64,000 bases of DNA from Intrasporangium calvum DSM 43043 (GCF_000184685.1 NC_014830.1:2232001-2296000); one strand, 5' to 3'; shown: positions 16,814 to 25,796, counted from the first letter of the stretch. Made by a program: numbers and translations. Notes: generated by a model not told the origin, from the letters alone.

Positions 16814-16829
16814 CGTATGCCGCTGGGCT
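16814..16829 (+). repeat. Dispersed repeat copy
   Basis: CGTATGCCGCTGGGCT, exact to the core consensus, in the 3' region of the DUF3043 gene. The remainder of the 16795-16907 gap shows no gene. Confidence 0.75.
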
Positions 16830-16907
16830 GGCTCCTCGCCGACCTGACCTGAGATCGACGCCGGCTGCCGTCGTCTCTCGAGGGCGTCGTCTCGCCAGCC
16901 CTCCTCC

Positions 16908-18356
16908 TCAGACCTCCGCGTCGGTCCTGCCAGCACCAGAGCCGCGGTCACGCGACCGGTCGACGAGGTCCGCGAACCCGAGCGGCATCCGCGTCACGGC
17001 GTAGGTCGCGAAGTACAGCTTCACCACCGTGCCGTCCGGGTGCCGGACGACCTCGAGCACCTCGCCCCGCTCGCGCCCGGCGACGGCGCGGAAGCGGTCC
17101 GGGGCCTCCGCCGCGAACCGGGTCTCCGACAACGTGTCGTCCGTGAGGCGCGACCACAGCTCGCCGTCGCGGACGAAGAAGATGAGGGGCGACCCCTCGG
17201 ACCACCACTGGCCCAGCAGCTCGGCAAGGTCCGGCCGGGGTGGCTCCGGCGACCAGACGGGCTCGATCGACGGTTCCACGTCGATGACGGCCTCGATGAG
17301 GTCAGCGGCGAGCGCGAGCGGCTCGGCACCCGAGGTGACGTTGGCGAAGACGACCGCGCCGACCTGCTCCCGCCGCCGGACCCGGAGCCCGGTGAGGTAG
17401 CCGGGCATGGCGCCGCCGTGCCCGACGAACACCCGGTCTCCGCGCCGGGCCATCCCGAAGCCCAGGCCGTAGGCGCCGGTCCAGCCGTCGACGTCGGTCA
17501 TGATGAGCGGTCGGCACATCTCCTCGACCGTCTCGGGGCGCACGACGCGGTCATCGGGGTCGGCGAGGTAGGCGGCATACGCCGCCAGGTCCGCGACCGT
17601 GGACCAGAGTCCTCCGAGCGGCGCGGTGGCATTGAGGCTGAAGAGGGGCTCCTCCTTGGCGCTGCCCGCGTAGGGGTCGATCTGGTAGCCCCTCGCCCGG
17701 TCCTCCGCAGGTGTGAGGCCCGTCCTCGTCATTCCGAGGGGCTCGAGGATCCGCTCGCGGACGACCTGCTCCCACGGCCGGCCGGTGACCCGCTCCACCA
17801 CCTGCCCGAGCAGGCCGTACGCGAGGTTCGAGTAGTGGAAGGCGTGGTGCGCCGGAAGAACCTGCTCGGCCACCTCGGCTCCGGCGAGGAACGCCTCGCG
17901 CTCAGGTGCGCTCAGGCTCTCCCAGATGTTCCCGATCGGCTCGCGCTGCAGCCCCGACGCGTGCGCCATCATCTGACGCAGCCGGACCGTGGCGTGCTTG
18001 GTGCCCGGCAGGTGGTCGGCGAGCGTGTCATCGAGCGTGAGGAGTCCCTCGTCCCGGAGGGCCATGACCGCCAGGGCGGTGAACGTCTTGGTCACCGAGC
18101 CGATGAGGAACGGTGTCGAGTCGCCGGCCGGCACCGCGGCATGGTCGCCGTCGCCGAGAACAGCCGACCCGACATGGCCGGACCAGACGAGCCGCCCCTC
18201 GCGGACCACCCCTGCGCTCACGACCGGCGAGCGCCAGCGCCGCTGCGCCGCGCTGACCCGGGTGATCAGGTCGCGCTGGAGCGAAGGCGACAGCGAGGAG
18301 CCGGCTGGAGACCCCGCGGCGCCGGCCGGGGTCCGGCGCACGTCCTGCTGGGTCAC
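16908..18356 (-). CDS. Serine hydrolase, class C beta-lactamase/PBP4* family
   Basis: 482 residues. Active-site triad motifs: GSVTKTF (SxxK, Ser 87), FHYSNLAYG (YxN, about 174) and FVGHGGAMPGY (HGG in place of KTG, about 315). A C-terminal lipocalin-like domain (about 370-470; WWSEGSPLIFFVRDGELWSRL) is also usual for this group. No signal peptide is evident, so it may act inside the cell as an esterase or peptidase rather than on the wall. GTG start overlaps the upstream small gene by 4 bases. Confidence 0.88.
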   Translation of the reverse strand: MTQQDVRRTPAGAAGSPAGSSLSPSLQRDLITRVSAAQRRWRSPVVSAGVVREGRLVWSGHVGSAVLGDGDHAAVPAGDSTPFLIGSVTKTFTALAVMALRDEGLLTLDDTLADHLPGTKHATVRLRQMMAHASGLQREPIGNIWESLSAPEREAFLAGAEVAEQVLPAHHAFHYSNLAYGLLGQVVERVTGRPWEQVVRERILEPLGMTRTGLTPAEDRARGYQIDPYAGSAKEEPLFSLNATAPLGGLWSTVADLAAYAAYLADPDDRVVRPETVEEMCRPLIMTDVDGWTGAYGLGFGMARRGDRVFVGHGGAMPGYLTGLRVRRREQVGAVVFANVTSGAEPLALAADLIEAVIDVEPSIEPVWSPEPPRPDLAELLGQWWSEGSPLIFFVRDGELWSRLTDDTLSETRFAAEAPDRFRAVAGRERGEVLEVVRHPDGTVVKLYFATYAVTRMPLGFADLVDRSRDRGSGAGRTDAEV

Positions 18357-18568
18357 TCGGGCCCTCGGAGACTCATCGGCCCGTACACGACGGCTTCACC
18401 GTGGCGCAGCGTCACCGACTCCACCCCGGCCGCGAGCAGGTCACGCCAGGACTCGCCGAGGTAGTTCTCCGCGTCGCTCTGCGTCGGAAAGCCGCGGGTG
18501 GCGAGGGCCGGGTCCGCCATCGTCTCGCCGTGGGAATCGAAGTACAGCCACGTCCAGTCCGAGCTCAT
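18353..18568 (-). CDS. Small conserved-type hypothetical protein
   Basis: 71 residues, MSSDWTWLYFDSHGETM start, then a helical segment SDAENYLGESWRDLLAAGVESVTLRHGEAVVYGPMSL. No membrane segment or cysteine. The pattern of an aromatic start, helix and YGPM end resembles the small SPOR-like protein at 52235, but function is unknown. It has a leaderless -10 element (18575-18580) and its stop overlaps the serine hydrolase start by 4 bases, supporting expression. Confidence 0.75.
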   Translation of the reverse strand: MSSDWTWLYFDSHGETMADPALATRGFPTQSDAENYLGESWRDLLAAGVESVTLRHGEAVVYGPMSLRGPE

Positions 18569-18574
18569 CCCGTC

Positions 18575-18580
18575 ACCCTA
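18575..18580 (-). promoter_or_regulatory. -10 element, leaderless promoter
   Basis: TAGGGT (minus strand) ends 6 bases before the ATG at 18568. Confidence 0.5.
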
Positions 18581-18704
18581 GACGGTCCAACGCAGCGATC
18601 GCGGGGGGCTTTGGGCGCACGAACGATCTCGTGACGATGCCGTCCTGCCGCGAGGACCGACTGTCGCCAAGGTCACCCCTGACCCGGTCCGCGCCGTTTG
18701 ACGC

Positions 18705-18850
18705 GCATCGGCTCCGTCTGCCACAGTTCGACTTACCGATGGGCAATGGGGCAAGCCGGTGAGACTCCGGCGCTGACCCGCAACCGTGACCCCGGCCGCC
18801 GACGACCTCGGCACCGGGACCAGCCGGAAAACCCGTGTCCATCCGGCTCC
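18705..18850 (+). promoter_or_regulatory. Cobalamin riboswitch aptamer
   Basis: The conserved B12-box core is present at about 18753-18790: AGCCGGTGAGACTCCGGCGC followed by TGACCCGCAACCGTGA, and a downstream GACCAGCCGGAAAACCCG element near 18818-18835. It lies 370 bases of non-coding DNA after the divergent small gene and directly upstream of a six-gene corrinoid operon. Exact ends are estimated. Confidence 0.92.
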
Positions 18851-18887
18851 CCATCAGTCTGTCGTGGAAAGCGGACCGGAGACACCA

Positions 18888-18949
18888 GGCCAAAGGACAC
18901 ACCTCCGACCTCGGTGCCCCACCGCAAGGAGGTCAACGTGTCCTTTGCC
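18888..18949 (+). promoter_or_regulatory. Riboswitch expression platform: SD/start-sequestering hairpin
   Basis: AAAGGACAC (18892-18900) pairs perfectly with GTGTCCTTT (18938-18946), which contains the GTG start codon, and GGC/GCC extend the stem. Inside it ACCTCC (18901-18906) pairs with the Shine-Dalgarno GGAGGT (18928-18933). The hairpin hides both the ribosome site and the start, indicating translational control by the cobalamin aptamer. Confidence 0.75.
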
Positions 18950-19678
18950 CATCGCGTCCCCGTGCGGGTCGCCCTCGCCGCGCTGCTCGCTGCAGCCATC
19001 AGCATCCTCTCGCTCGCCCCCGCCCACGCTGCCGCCTACCGGTTCTGGGGCTTCTACCAGCTGGCCGACGGGAAGTGGGCCTTCGCCCAGAAGGGTCCCG
19101 ACCAGATCGTCCCCGAGGACGGCTCGGTCGACGGCTGGCGCTTCGCCGTCGCAGACATGAACGACACCCGCTTCCCACGGGCCACTCTGACGTTCGACCA
19201 GGTCTGTGGCTCGACGGCGGCCGAGACCGGCAAGAAGCGCGTCGGCCTCGTCATCGACTTCGGTCGTCCGGCCGATGCCGCGGACGGCGCCACTCCCCCG
19301 GAGCCGCAGGCGATCTGCGCCGTCGTCGACTCGACGGCGACGAGCACTGACGTCCTGGCCGCCGCCGGGGACCTCCGCGTCGAGAACGGTCTCGTGTGCG
19401 CGGTCGCGGGCTACCCGGCCACGGACTGTGGCGGCGAGGTGAAGGAGCTGAGCGCCGAGGCGAAGGCGGCCGACACCCCCGTCCAGATCTCGGCCCCGTC
19501 CACTGCACCGACCACGTCTGCCGCCCCCTCGGCCGCGGCGACCGCAGCCAGCGCACCCGCGGTGGAGACGTCGAGCGGAACGAGCACAGCGGCATACGTC
19601 ATCGCTGCCCTGGCCCTGTTGGCGCTGCTCATCTTCGTCGTCGCGCGGTCGCGCGCCGCCAACCGCCGGGACGCCTGA
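18938..19678 (+). CDS. SCO2322-family secreted, C-terminally membrane-anchored protein
   Basis: 246 residues. Signal peptide (about 1-28, ending AHAAAYRFW), a folded domain with RFWGFYQLADGKWAFAQKGPDQIVPEDGSVDGWRFAV and two further cysteine pairs (VCGSTA, ICAVV, VCAV, DCGGEV), then a Thr/Ala/Ser/Pro linker and a C-terminal transmembrane helix with basic tail. Family members sit next to ECF transporter genes in Streptomyces. As first gene behind the B12 riboswitch it is a good candidate for an extracellular corrinoid-binding or capture protein, but that role is inference. AAGGAGG before GTG 18938 fixes the start. Confidence 0.85.
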   Translation: MSFAHRVPVRVALAALLAAAISILSLAPAHAAAYRFWGFYQLADGKWAFAQKGPDQIVPEDGSVDGWRFAVADMNDTRFPRATLTFDQVCGSTAAETGKKRVGLVIDFGRPADAADGATPPEPQAICAVVDSTATSTDVLAAAGDLRVENGLVCAVAGYPATDCGGEVKELSAEAKAADTPVQISAPSTAPTTSAAPSAAATAASAPAVETSSGTSTAAYVIAALALLALLIFVVARSRAANRRDA

Positions 19679-19689
19679 GCGCCTCCCGC

Positions 19690-20763
19690 ATGAGCGCCCG
19701 TGAGCGGCTCCAGCACCCTGCAGCCTGGTGGCTGTGGGGGCTGGGGCTCGCGACGGCTGCGTCACGGACGACCAACCCGGTCGTCCTCCTCCTCGTCATC
19801 GGCGTCTGCGTCTTGATGGTGGTCGAGCGGCGCGACCCCTCGACCCCCAACCCGCTCGTCGCCTTCCTCGTCATCGGGGCAGCGGTCGTGACCTTCCGCG
19901 TCCTCATGACCGTCGTGCTCGGCAACGGGATCCGAGGGGAGACCGTGCTGGTCACGCTGCCGCGGATCCCGCTGCCGGAGTGGGCGGCGAGCATCCGGAT
20001 CGGTGGTCCGGTCTCCCTGGAGAGTCTCCTCTTCGCCGCCTACGACGCCCTCCGGCTCGCGGCCATCCTCGCGTGCATCGGCGCAGCCAACGCCCTCGCG
20101 AGCCCCCGCCGGCTCCTGCGCTACCTTCCCGCGACCCTCTACGACGTCGGCACCGCCGTCGTCGTCGGCCTGACGTTCGCACCGCAGCTGCTCGCAGACG
20201 CGCGCACGGTCCGCTCCGCCCGGGCCCTGCGGGGGCACGACGGTCGGGGCCTCCGCGAGCTGGCCCGGCTCACCGTCCCCGTCCTCGAGACCGCCTTCGA
20301 GCGGTCGCTGGGCCTCGCCGCGTCCATGGAGTCACGGGGCTACGGCCGCGCGGTCCGCACGACGCCCGGCGGGCGACGCGCTGCCTCCGCCCTCGCCCTC
20401 TTCGGCGCGCTCGGGGTCCTCGCGGGCCTCTACGGCCTCCTCGACAGCTCCGTCGGCGGGGCCCTCGGGCTCCCGCTCCTGCTCGTCGGTCTGCTCGTGG
20501 CCGGCGCGAGCCTCGTCGTGGGCGCGTCCCGGGACGGCCGGTCAGGGCACCGCCGCGACCGTTGGACGTCGACCGAGTCCCTCACGGTCGCCTGCGGGGC
20601 GGTGGCGGGGGGCGTCCTGGTCGCGGCGGCAGCGGGCGCCTGGGCGGGCATCGTCCCGACTCAGCGCGCCGAGCCGCCTGCGGTCCCCCTCCTCGCCGTG
20701 CTGGCCGTGCTCGTCGCGGCGCTCCCGGCGTGGTTCACGCCCCGACCTCGGAGGGTCGCATGA
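19690..20763 (+). CDS. ECF transporter transmembrane (T, CbiQ/EcfT) component
   Basis: 357 residues with about six to eight membrane helices. The EcfT coupling motif is seen in the cytoplasmic helices: DARTVRSARALRG and LAASMESRGYGR, the two Ala-Arg-Gly type boxes that contact the ATPase. Energises uptake by the S component. It starts 11 bases after the SCO2322-type gene and overlaps the ATPase gene by 4 bases. Substrate is inferred from the riboswitch as a corrinoid or precursor. Confidence 0.9.
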   Translation: MSARERLQHPAAWWLWGLGLATAASRTTNPVVLLLVIGVCVLMVVERRDPSTPNPLVAFLVIGAAVVTFRVLMTVVLGNGIRGETVLVTLPRIPLPEWAASIRIGGPVSLESLLFAAYDALRLAAILACIGAANALASPRRLLRYLPATLYDVGTAVVVGLTFAPQLLADARTVRSARALRGHDGRGLRELARLTVPVLETAFERSLGLAASMESRGYGRAVRTTPGGRRAASALALFGALGVLAGLYGLLDSSVGGALGLPLLLVGLLVAGASLVVGASRDGRSGHRRDRWTSTESLTVACGAVAGGVLVAAAAGAWAGIVPTQRAEPPAVPLLAVLAVLVAALPAWFTPRPRRVA

Positions 20764-22397
20764 TCACGTTCGACCACGTGACCGTCCACTATGCCGACGC
20801 CCCCGCCCCGAGCCTGCGCGACGTGACGCTGCGCATCCCTGAAGGTGAGCTCGTGCTCGTCGTCGGCCCCACCGGCAGCGGCAAGTCGACCCTGCTGCGC
20901 ACCATCAACGGCCTGGTCCCCCACTTCAGCGGGGGCACCCTCACCGGCAGCGTCGTCGTCGAGGGCCACCCCACCTCCACGCACCGGCCCCGCGACCTGG
21001 CGACCGTCGTCGGACTCGTCGAGCAGAACCCCGCCTCGACGTTCGTCACCGACGTCGTCGAGGACGAGATCGCCTATGGCATGGAGACGATGGGCCTCGA
21101 CCCCGCGACGATCCGTCGGCGGGTCGAGGAGACGCTCGACCTCTTCGGACTGACCTCCCTGCGCAACCGTCCGCTGACGGCGCTCTCCGGCGGGCAGCAG
21201 CAGCGGGCCGCCATCGCCGCCGTCTTCGCCGCCGGACCCCGCATCCTCGTGCTGGACGAGCCGACCTCGGCGCTCGACCCCGTCGCCGCCGAGGAGGTTC
21301 TCGCCTCGTTGCACCGCATCGTGCACGACCTGGGCGTGACCGTCGTCCTCGCCGAGCACCGCCTCGAGCGGGTCGTCCACCACGCCGACCGCGTCATCCT
21401 CATCGACGAGGGGCGCACCTCCGACCTGCTCGACCCGGCGGTGGCGATGGCCGACTCACCGATCCACCCACCGCTCGTGGCGCTGTCCCGGCTGGCCGAG
21501 TGGTCACCCACTCCCCTCTCGATCCGGGACGCCCGACGCCGCGCGGGCGGCCTCCGCGAGCGGCTCGCCGAGCTGGCCCCGCTGGGCGCACTGGGCGCAC
21601 TGAGCGCACCGACCAGGCCGGGCTCGGACACGGTTCGGACGACCCGAGCCCGGATCCTCCGCGGGGGCCGGCCCGTCATCGACGACCTCACCCTCTCCCT
21701 CGCCTCCGGGACCGTGACCGCCCTCATGGGACGCAACGGCGCAGGCAAGTCGACCCTGCTGGGAGCCTTGGCCGGACAGCTGCCCCTCGCCCGCGGGTCC
21801 GCCCGGATCGGCACCGAGAGCGGCTGGACGGACCCTGCCGCCCTGCCGGCCCGGCGCCGCGTCGCCCTCGTGGGGCTCGTGCCCCAGCAGCCGGAGCTGC
21901 TGCTCTATGCAGAGTCCGTGGCCACCGAGTGCGCCGCCGCCGATGACGACTTCGGGGTCGAGCCCGGGACGACCCGCAGGATCCTCGACCGGATCTCTGG
22001 TGGGCTCGACCCGGACCGGCACCCACGTGACCTTTCCGAGGGCCAGCGACTCGAGCTCGCACTGGCCGTCATCCTCGCCGGCTCCCCGAAGGTCCTGCTC
22101 CTCGACGAGCCGACGCGAGGACTCGACTACGGGGCCAAGCAACGACTCAGCGCCGCCCTCCGTGAGCTCGCCGCGGCCGGGACGACGGTGCTGCTCGCCA
22201 CCCATGACGTCGAGCTCGCGGCCGAGGTCGCCGACCGGGTGGTGATCCTCGCCGACGGGGAGGTCGTCACCGACGGTGGGGTCCGGGAGGTGCTCTCCTC
22301 CTCCCCCGCCTTCGCCCCGCAGGTGACCAAGGTGCTCCTGCCCCAGACCTGGCTCACCGTGGATGAGGTGGCGGCGGCGTTGGGACGGTCGGCATGA
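20760..22397 (+). CDS. ECF transporter double ATPase (A/A' fused)
   Basis: 545 residues containing two ABC ATPase domains in one chain. Domain 1 (about 1-235): Walker A GPTGSGKSTLL, signature ALSGGQQQRAAIA, Walker B ILVLDEPTSALD. Domain 2 (about 290-535): GRNGAGKSTLL, signature LSEGQRLELALA, Walker B VLLLDEPTRGLD. Fusion of EcfA and EcfA' in one gene is known in actinobacteria. The second signature departs from LSGGQ. ATG overlaps the T-component stop (ATGA). Confidence 0.93.
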   Translation: MITFDHVTVHYADAPAPSLRDVTLRIPEGELVLVVGPTGSGKSTLLRTINGLVPHFSGGTLTGSVVVEGHPTSTHRPRDLATVVGLVEQNPASTFVTDVVEDEIAYGMETMGLDPATIRRRVEETLDLFGLTSLRNRPLTALSGGQQQRAAIAAVFAAGPRILVLDEPTSALDPVAAEEVLASLHRIVHDLGVTVVLAEHRLERVVHHADRVILIDEGRTSDLLDPAVAMADSPIHPPLVALSRLAEWSPTPLSIRDARRRAGGLRERLAELAPLGALGALSAPTRPGSDTVRTTRARILRGGRPVIDDLTLSLASGTVTALMGRNGAGKSTLLGALAGQLPLARGSARIGTESGWTDPAALPARRRVALVGLVPQQPELLLYAESVATECAAADDDFGVEPGTTRRILDRISGGLDPDRHPRDLSEGQRLELALAVILAGSPKVLLLDEPTRGLDYGAKQRLSAALRELAAAGTTVLLATHDVELAAEVADRVVILADGEVVTDGGVREVLSSSPAFAPQVTKVLLPQTWLTVDEVAAALGRSA

Positions 22398-23275
22398 CCG
22401 TCATTCCGTTCGGTCGACCGGCGGCGGCCGCCCTGACGCTCGTGGCCGGCATCGGCGTCATCGCCTTCGTCTGGCCGTTCTTCGCCTCCCCGGAGTTCGT
22501 GCGCAGCCACGGGAACGACACTCCGTGGCTCTTCGCGGGGATCCTCGCCCTCCTGACGTTGGTGGCCCTGGCCGAGGTCACCGCAGGGCGGCTCGACGCG
22601 AAGACGATCGCCGTGCTCGGGGTCACCGCGGCCGCCGGCGGCGCGATGCGGGTCCTCAGCGCCGGCACGGCGGGCCTCGAGCCGATGTTCTTCGTCGTCA
22701 TCGTCGCGGGTCGGGTCCTCGGCCCGGGAGTCGGCTTCGTGTCCGGCGCCCTCGCCCTGCTGACGGGCGCCCTGCTCACGGGAGGCGTCGGACCGTGGCT
22801 GCCGTTCCAGATGATCTGCGCCGGCGGGGTCGGGCTGGGCGCGGGCCTCCTCCGCGGCCGGCCCGGTGCCCGCTCCGAGCGCTGGGTCCTGTCCGGGTAC
22901 GCGTTGCTCACCGGCCTCGTCTACGGGCTCTTCATGAACCTGTGGTTCTGGCCCTTCCTCGGGGCCAACGCCCCGACCGGCATGGGCTTCGTGCCCGGGG
23001 CGTCGGTGGCCGACAACCTCGGTCACTACGGCGTGTTCTACCTCGCGACGTCGCTCGGGTGGGACCTTCCGCGTGGCGTCCTCAACGCCGTGCTCGTGGT
23101 CGTCGCCGGACCGGCCCTGCTCCGGGTCTTCCGCCGTGCGGCCCGCCGCGCTGCGTTCGGCTCGCCGGTCATCTTCGACGCACCCTCCCCCAGCACGATG
23201 CGATCCGCGCCGCCCGACGTCCGGCCCGGCGAGCCCGGCAGCGCGCCGACCCGACCCGACCCCACACGCCGATGA
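22394..23275 (+). CDS. ECF transporter substrate-binding (S) component, probably for cobalamin/cobinamide
   Basis: 293 residues: about six membrane helices with an S-component pattern (FVVIVAGRVLGPGVGFVSGALALLTGALLTGGVGPWLPFQMI) and a long hydrophilic Pro/Arg-rich C-terminal tail. ATGA overlaps join it to the ATPase gene before and cobU after. Position behind a B12 riboswitch and before cobU and cobS makes a corrinoid the likely cargo; cobalt is the alternative. The tail (about 245-293) is unusual and seems disordered. Confidence 0.85.
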   Translation: MTVIPFGRPAAAALTLVAGIGVIAFVWPFFASPEFVRSHGNDTPWLFAGILALLTLVALAEVTAGRLDAKTIAVLGVTAAAGGAMRVLSAGTAGLEPMFFVVIVAGRVLGPGVGFVSGALALLTGALLTGGVGPWLPFQMICAGGVGLGAGLLRGRPGARSERWVLSGYALLTGLVYGLFMNLWFWPFLGANAPTGMGFVPGASVADNLGHYGVFYLATSLGWDLPRGVLNAVLVVVAGPALLRVFRRAARRAAFGSPVIFDAPSPSTMRSAPPDVRPGEPGSAPTRPDPTRR

Positions 23276-23862
23276 CGACGAGAGCCGCGACCACCACCTT
23301 GGTCACCGGACCCGTGCGCAGCGGGAAGAGCCGACACGCCGAGGACCTCGTCGCCCTCCATCAGGACGTCCTGTACGTCGCGACCGGCCGTCCGTCGGAT
23401 CAGGACGACTCCGCCTGGGCCGAACGGGTGCGCGCCCACCAGCGGCGTCGTCCCGACAGCTGGCGCACCCTCGAGACGGTCGACCTCGACGCCGCATTGG
23501 CTGGCGCGTCGGGTCCGGTGCTGATCGACTGCCTCGGCACGTGGCTGACGGGACAGGTGGACCTCGTGGGCTGGGAGGACCTGGACCGGGCCGCGCAGCA
23601 CGTGCGCGAACGCTCGGTGTCCCTCGTGGAGTCGCTCTGCCGCGCGAGCCATCCCGTCGTGGTCGTCACCAACGAGGTCGGCTGGTCCCTCGTTCCCACG
23701 ACCCCGTCCGGCCGGCTCTTCCAGGACGAGCTCGGCAGGCTCAACGCCCGCGTGGCAGAGGTCGCGACTGCGGTCCACCTCGTCGTCGCGGGGCGCGTCC
23801 TCGATCTCTCGGGGGCCCCGGTCGTTCCCGAGTCGCTCCCCCCACCGACGCTCGATGCGTGA
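23272..23862 (+). CDS. cobU: Adenosylcobinamide kinase / adenosylcobinamide-phosphate guanylyltransferase
   Basis: 196 residues. P-loop VTGPVRSGKSRHAE, the DVLYVATGRPSDQDDSAWAERVRAHQRRRP segment with the guanylylated-histidine region, VLIDCLGTWLTGQ (Walker B) and VVVVTNEVGWSLVPTTPSGRLFQDELGRLNA are all classic CobU/CobP. It phosphorylates cobinamide and attaches GMP in the nucleotide-loop pathway. Overlaps the S component by 4 bases and cobS by 8 bases, in the riboswitch operon. Confidence 0.96.
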   Translation: MTTRAATTTLVTGPVRSGKSRHAEDLVALHQDVLYVATGRPSDQDDSAWAERVRAHQRRRPDSWRTLETVDLDAALAGASGPVLIDCLGTWLTGQVDLVGWEDLDRAAQHVRERSVSLVESLCRASHPVVVVTNEVGWSLVPTTPSGRLFQDELGRLNARVAEVATAVHLVVAGRVLDLSGAPVVPESLPPPTLDA

Positions 23863-24637
23863 CTCCTGGCGGCTCAGCGCCGGGACGTTCCTCGTGCTGC
23901 CGGTCGAGCCGCCCACCCGGGTCGACCGCGTCGTGGCCGAGGGCGCCATGGTCCTCGCACCCGTCACCGCCCTCCCCGCCGGCATGGTGTGGACCGTCCT
24001 CGCCGTCGGTGCCCAGAAGGAGCTCCTCTCCCCGCTCGTCGCGGCCGTCCTCGCGCTGGTCACCACCGCGCTGCTCAGCCGGGCCATGCACCTCGACGGC
24101 CTCGCCGACCTCGCCGACGGCCTCACGTCCGGGCCGGACCGGTCGCGTGCCCTCGAGGTGATGAAGAAGGGCGACACGGGCCCCGCCGGGGCAGCCGCCC
24201 TCGTGCTCGTGCTCCTCCTCCAAGCGGCTGCGCTGGGGGCACTCCTCGGCTCGCCCGCCGGGGCGGCGCTCGCCGTCATCGCCGTCGTCTCGAGCCGGCT
24301 CGCCCCGGCGGTGGCCTGCCGTCGGGGGGTTCCGGCCGCGCGGCCCGGAGGGCTCGGGGCCGCCGTCGCCGGAACGGTCCGACCGTTCAGCCTCCTGGCC
24401 GCGGTCGTCGGGGTCGTGCTGGCAGGTGCCGTCACGCTCGCGGCCCTAGAGGCCGGGCCGTATGCCGCTGGGTTCGTCGTCGGGGCGGCCCTCCTCAGCG
24501 CGTGGCTCGTGACGCACCACGCGGTCCGACGGCTCGGGGGTGTCACCGGTGACGTGATCGGCGCGGCGATCGAGGTCTCCCTCGCGGTGGCCCTCGTCGC
24601 AGCGCACGTCGCGCTCGGAGTGCCCGGCGGGCTCTGA
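23855..24637 (+). CDS. cobS: Adenosylcobinamide-GDP ribazoletransferase (cobalamin synthase)
   Basis: 260 residues, several membrane helices, with the catalytic HLDGLADLADGLTSGPDRSRALEVMKKGDTGPAGA stretch (acidic metal-binding DGxxD pattern at about 70-105). It joins the lower ligand to adenosylcobinamide-GDP. Last gene of the riboswitch operon; 28 bases separate it from the convergent gcvT. No cobT (which makes the ribazole phosphate) is present here. A dispersed repeat copy is in frame at 24458, read as GPYAAGF. Confidence 0.95.
   Translation: MRDSWRLSAGTFLVLPVEPPTRVDRVVAEGAMVLAPVTALPAGMVWTVLAVGAQKELLSPLVAAVLALVTTALLSRAMHLDGLADLADGLTSGPDRSRALEVMKKGDTGPAGAAALVLVLLLQAAALGALLGSPAGAALAVIAVVSSRLAPAVACRRGVPAARPGGLGAAVAGTVRPFSLLAAVVGVVLAGAVTLAALEAGPYAAGFVVGAALLSAWLVTHHAVRRLGGVTGDVIGAAIEVSLAVALVAAHVALGVPGGL
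24458..24476 (+). repeat. Dispersed repeat copy inside cobS
   Basis: CCGTATGCCGCTGGGTTCG, 18 of 19 bases identical to the consensus, encoding PYAAGF in a membrane segment. Confidence 0.75.
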
Positions 24638-24665
24638 GCGGGACGGCGCGTTGCGTCGGGGTTGG

Positions 24666-25784
24666 TCAGGACTCCCGGACCTGCACCTCGACGAACGGCG
24701 GCTTCACGACCCTGGCCTCCACCGCCCGGCCCCGGACGTCGATCTCCACGGTGTCGCCCTCGGCGACGTCGGGGTGCAGCAGCGCGAGCGCGATGCCCTG
24801 CTTCAGGGTCGGTGAGAAGGTCCCGGACGTGACCTCGCCGACCTGGGTGCCGTGCACGGAGACGGCACAGTGCGATCTCGGGATACCGCGCCCGGTGACG
24901 AGCAACCCCCGGCTCAGCCGAGGCGGGTTCGCCTTCTCCGCGAGCAGCGCGTCCTTGCCCCAGAAGGTCTCCTTCTTCCAGCCGACCGCCCAGCCGGCCC
25001 GCGCCTGGACCGGGCTGATCTCCAGGGACAGGTCCTGCCCGTGGAGCGGGTAGCCCATCTCGGTCCGCAGCGTGTCTCGGGCCCCGAGCCCGCACGGCTT
25101 CCCTTCGAACGGGGCCATGGCCTCCACGATGGCGTCCCACAGGGCCGGCGCATCATCCCAGCGCGGGACCAGCTCGTACCCGCGCTCGCCCGTGTAGCCC
25201 GTGCGGCACACGATGACAGGCGTGCCCCGCCAGTCGGCCTCGACGAACGACATGTAGTCGTGACCCGTGGGCAAGCCGAGCGCGTCGAGGACCTCGTCGC
25301 TCCTCGTACCCTGGACGGCGATGACGCCGTACGCGTCGTGGAGGTTGGTGACCTCGATGCCGGCCGGCGCAGCGGCCTTGAGGCGGCGCACGACCTCGGA
25401 GGTGTTGGCGGCGTTGGGGATGAGGAAGACATCCTCTTCGGACCTGAGGTAGACGATGAGGTCGTCGACCACACCTCCGGACTCGTCACAGCAGAGCGTG
25501 TACTGCGCCTGACCGGTGCTGATCCGGCGGATGTCGTTGGTGAAGCAGGAGTTGACGAACTCCGCCGCACCCGGTCCCTGCACCGAGGCCTTGCCCAGGT
25601 GGCTGACGTCGAAGACCCCGACACGTTCGCGGACCGCCGTGTGCTCGGCGACCACTCCCCCGCCCGGGTACTCGATCGGCATGTCCCAGCCGCCGAAGTC
25701 GGCCAGCTTGGCGCCGAGTGCGACGTGACGGTCGTGCAGGGGTGAGGTCAGCGGGGAGGTCGTCCCCGACATCGTTGTCGTCAT
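24666..25784 (-). CDS. gcvT: Aminomethyltransferase (glycine cleavage T protein)
   Basis: 372 residues. It transfers the methylene group from aminomethyl-lipoyl H protein to tetrahydrofolate. Landmarks: [79 protein letters not shown] and [21 protein letters not shown]. The usual length. It needs lipoylated GcvH, linking it to lipA and lipB in this window; gcvH and gcvP are elsewhere. Leaderless -10 element TAAGTT at 25791-25796. Confidence 0.97.
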   Translation of the reverse strand: MTTTMSGTTSPLTSPLHDRHVALGAKLADFGGWDMPIEYPGGGVVAEHTAVRERVGVFDVSHLGKASVQGPGAAEFVNSCFTNDIRRISTGQAQYTLCCDESGGVVDDLIVYLRSEEDVFLIPNAANTSEVVRRLKAAAPAGIEVTNLHDAYGVIAVQGTRSDEVLDALGLPTGHDYMSFVEADWRGTPVIVCRTGYTGERGYELVPRWDDAPALWDAIVEAMAPFEGKPCGLGARDTLRTEMGYPLHGQDLSLEISPVQARAGWAVGWKKETFWGKDALLAEKANPPRLSRGLLVTGRGIPRSHCAVSVHGTQVGEVTSGTFSPTLKQGIALALLHPDVAEGDTVEIDVRGRAVEARVVKPPFVEVQVRES

Positions 25785-25790
25785 GCGGTC

Positions 25791-25796
25791 AACTTA
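25791..25796 (-). promoter_or_regulatory. -10 element, leaderless promoter of gcvT
   Basis: TAAGTT (minus strand) ends 6 bases before the ATG at 25784. Confidence 0.5.

Noticed and set aside
17560-17580. GCGGCATACG in the serine hydrolase gene and a similar word near 19588 as further repeat copies
   Set aside because: Only 10-11 bases of the consensus match and the coding sequence explains them.
18938-19678. LPXTG sortase substrate
   Set aside because: There is a C-terminal membrane helix and basic tail but no LPxTG motif.
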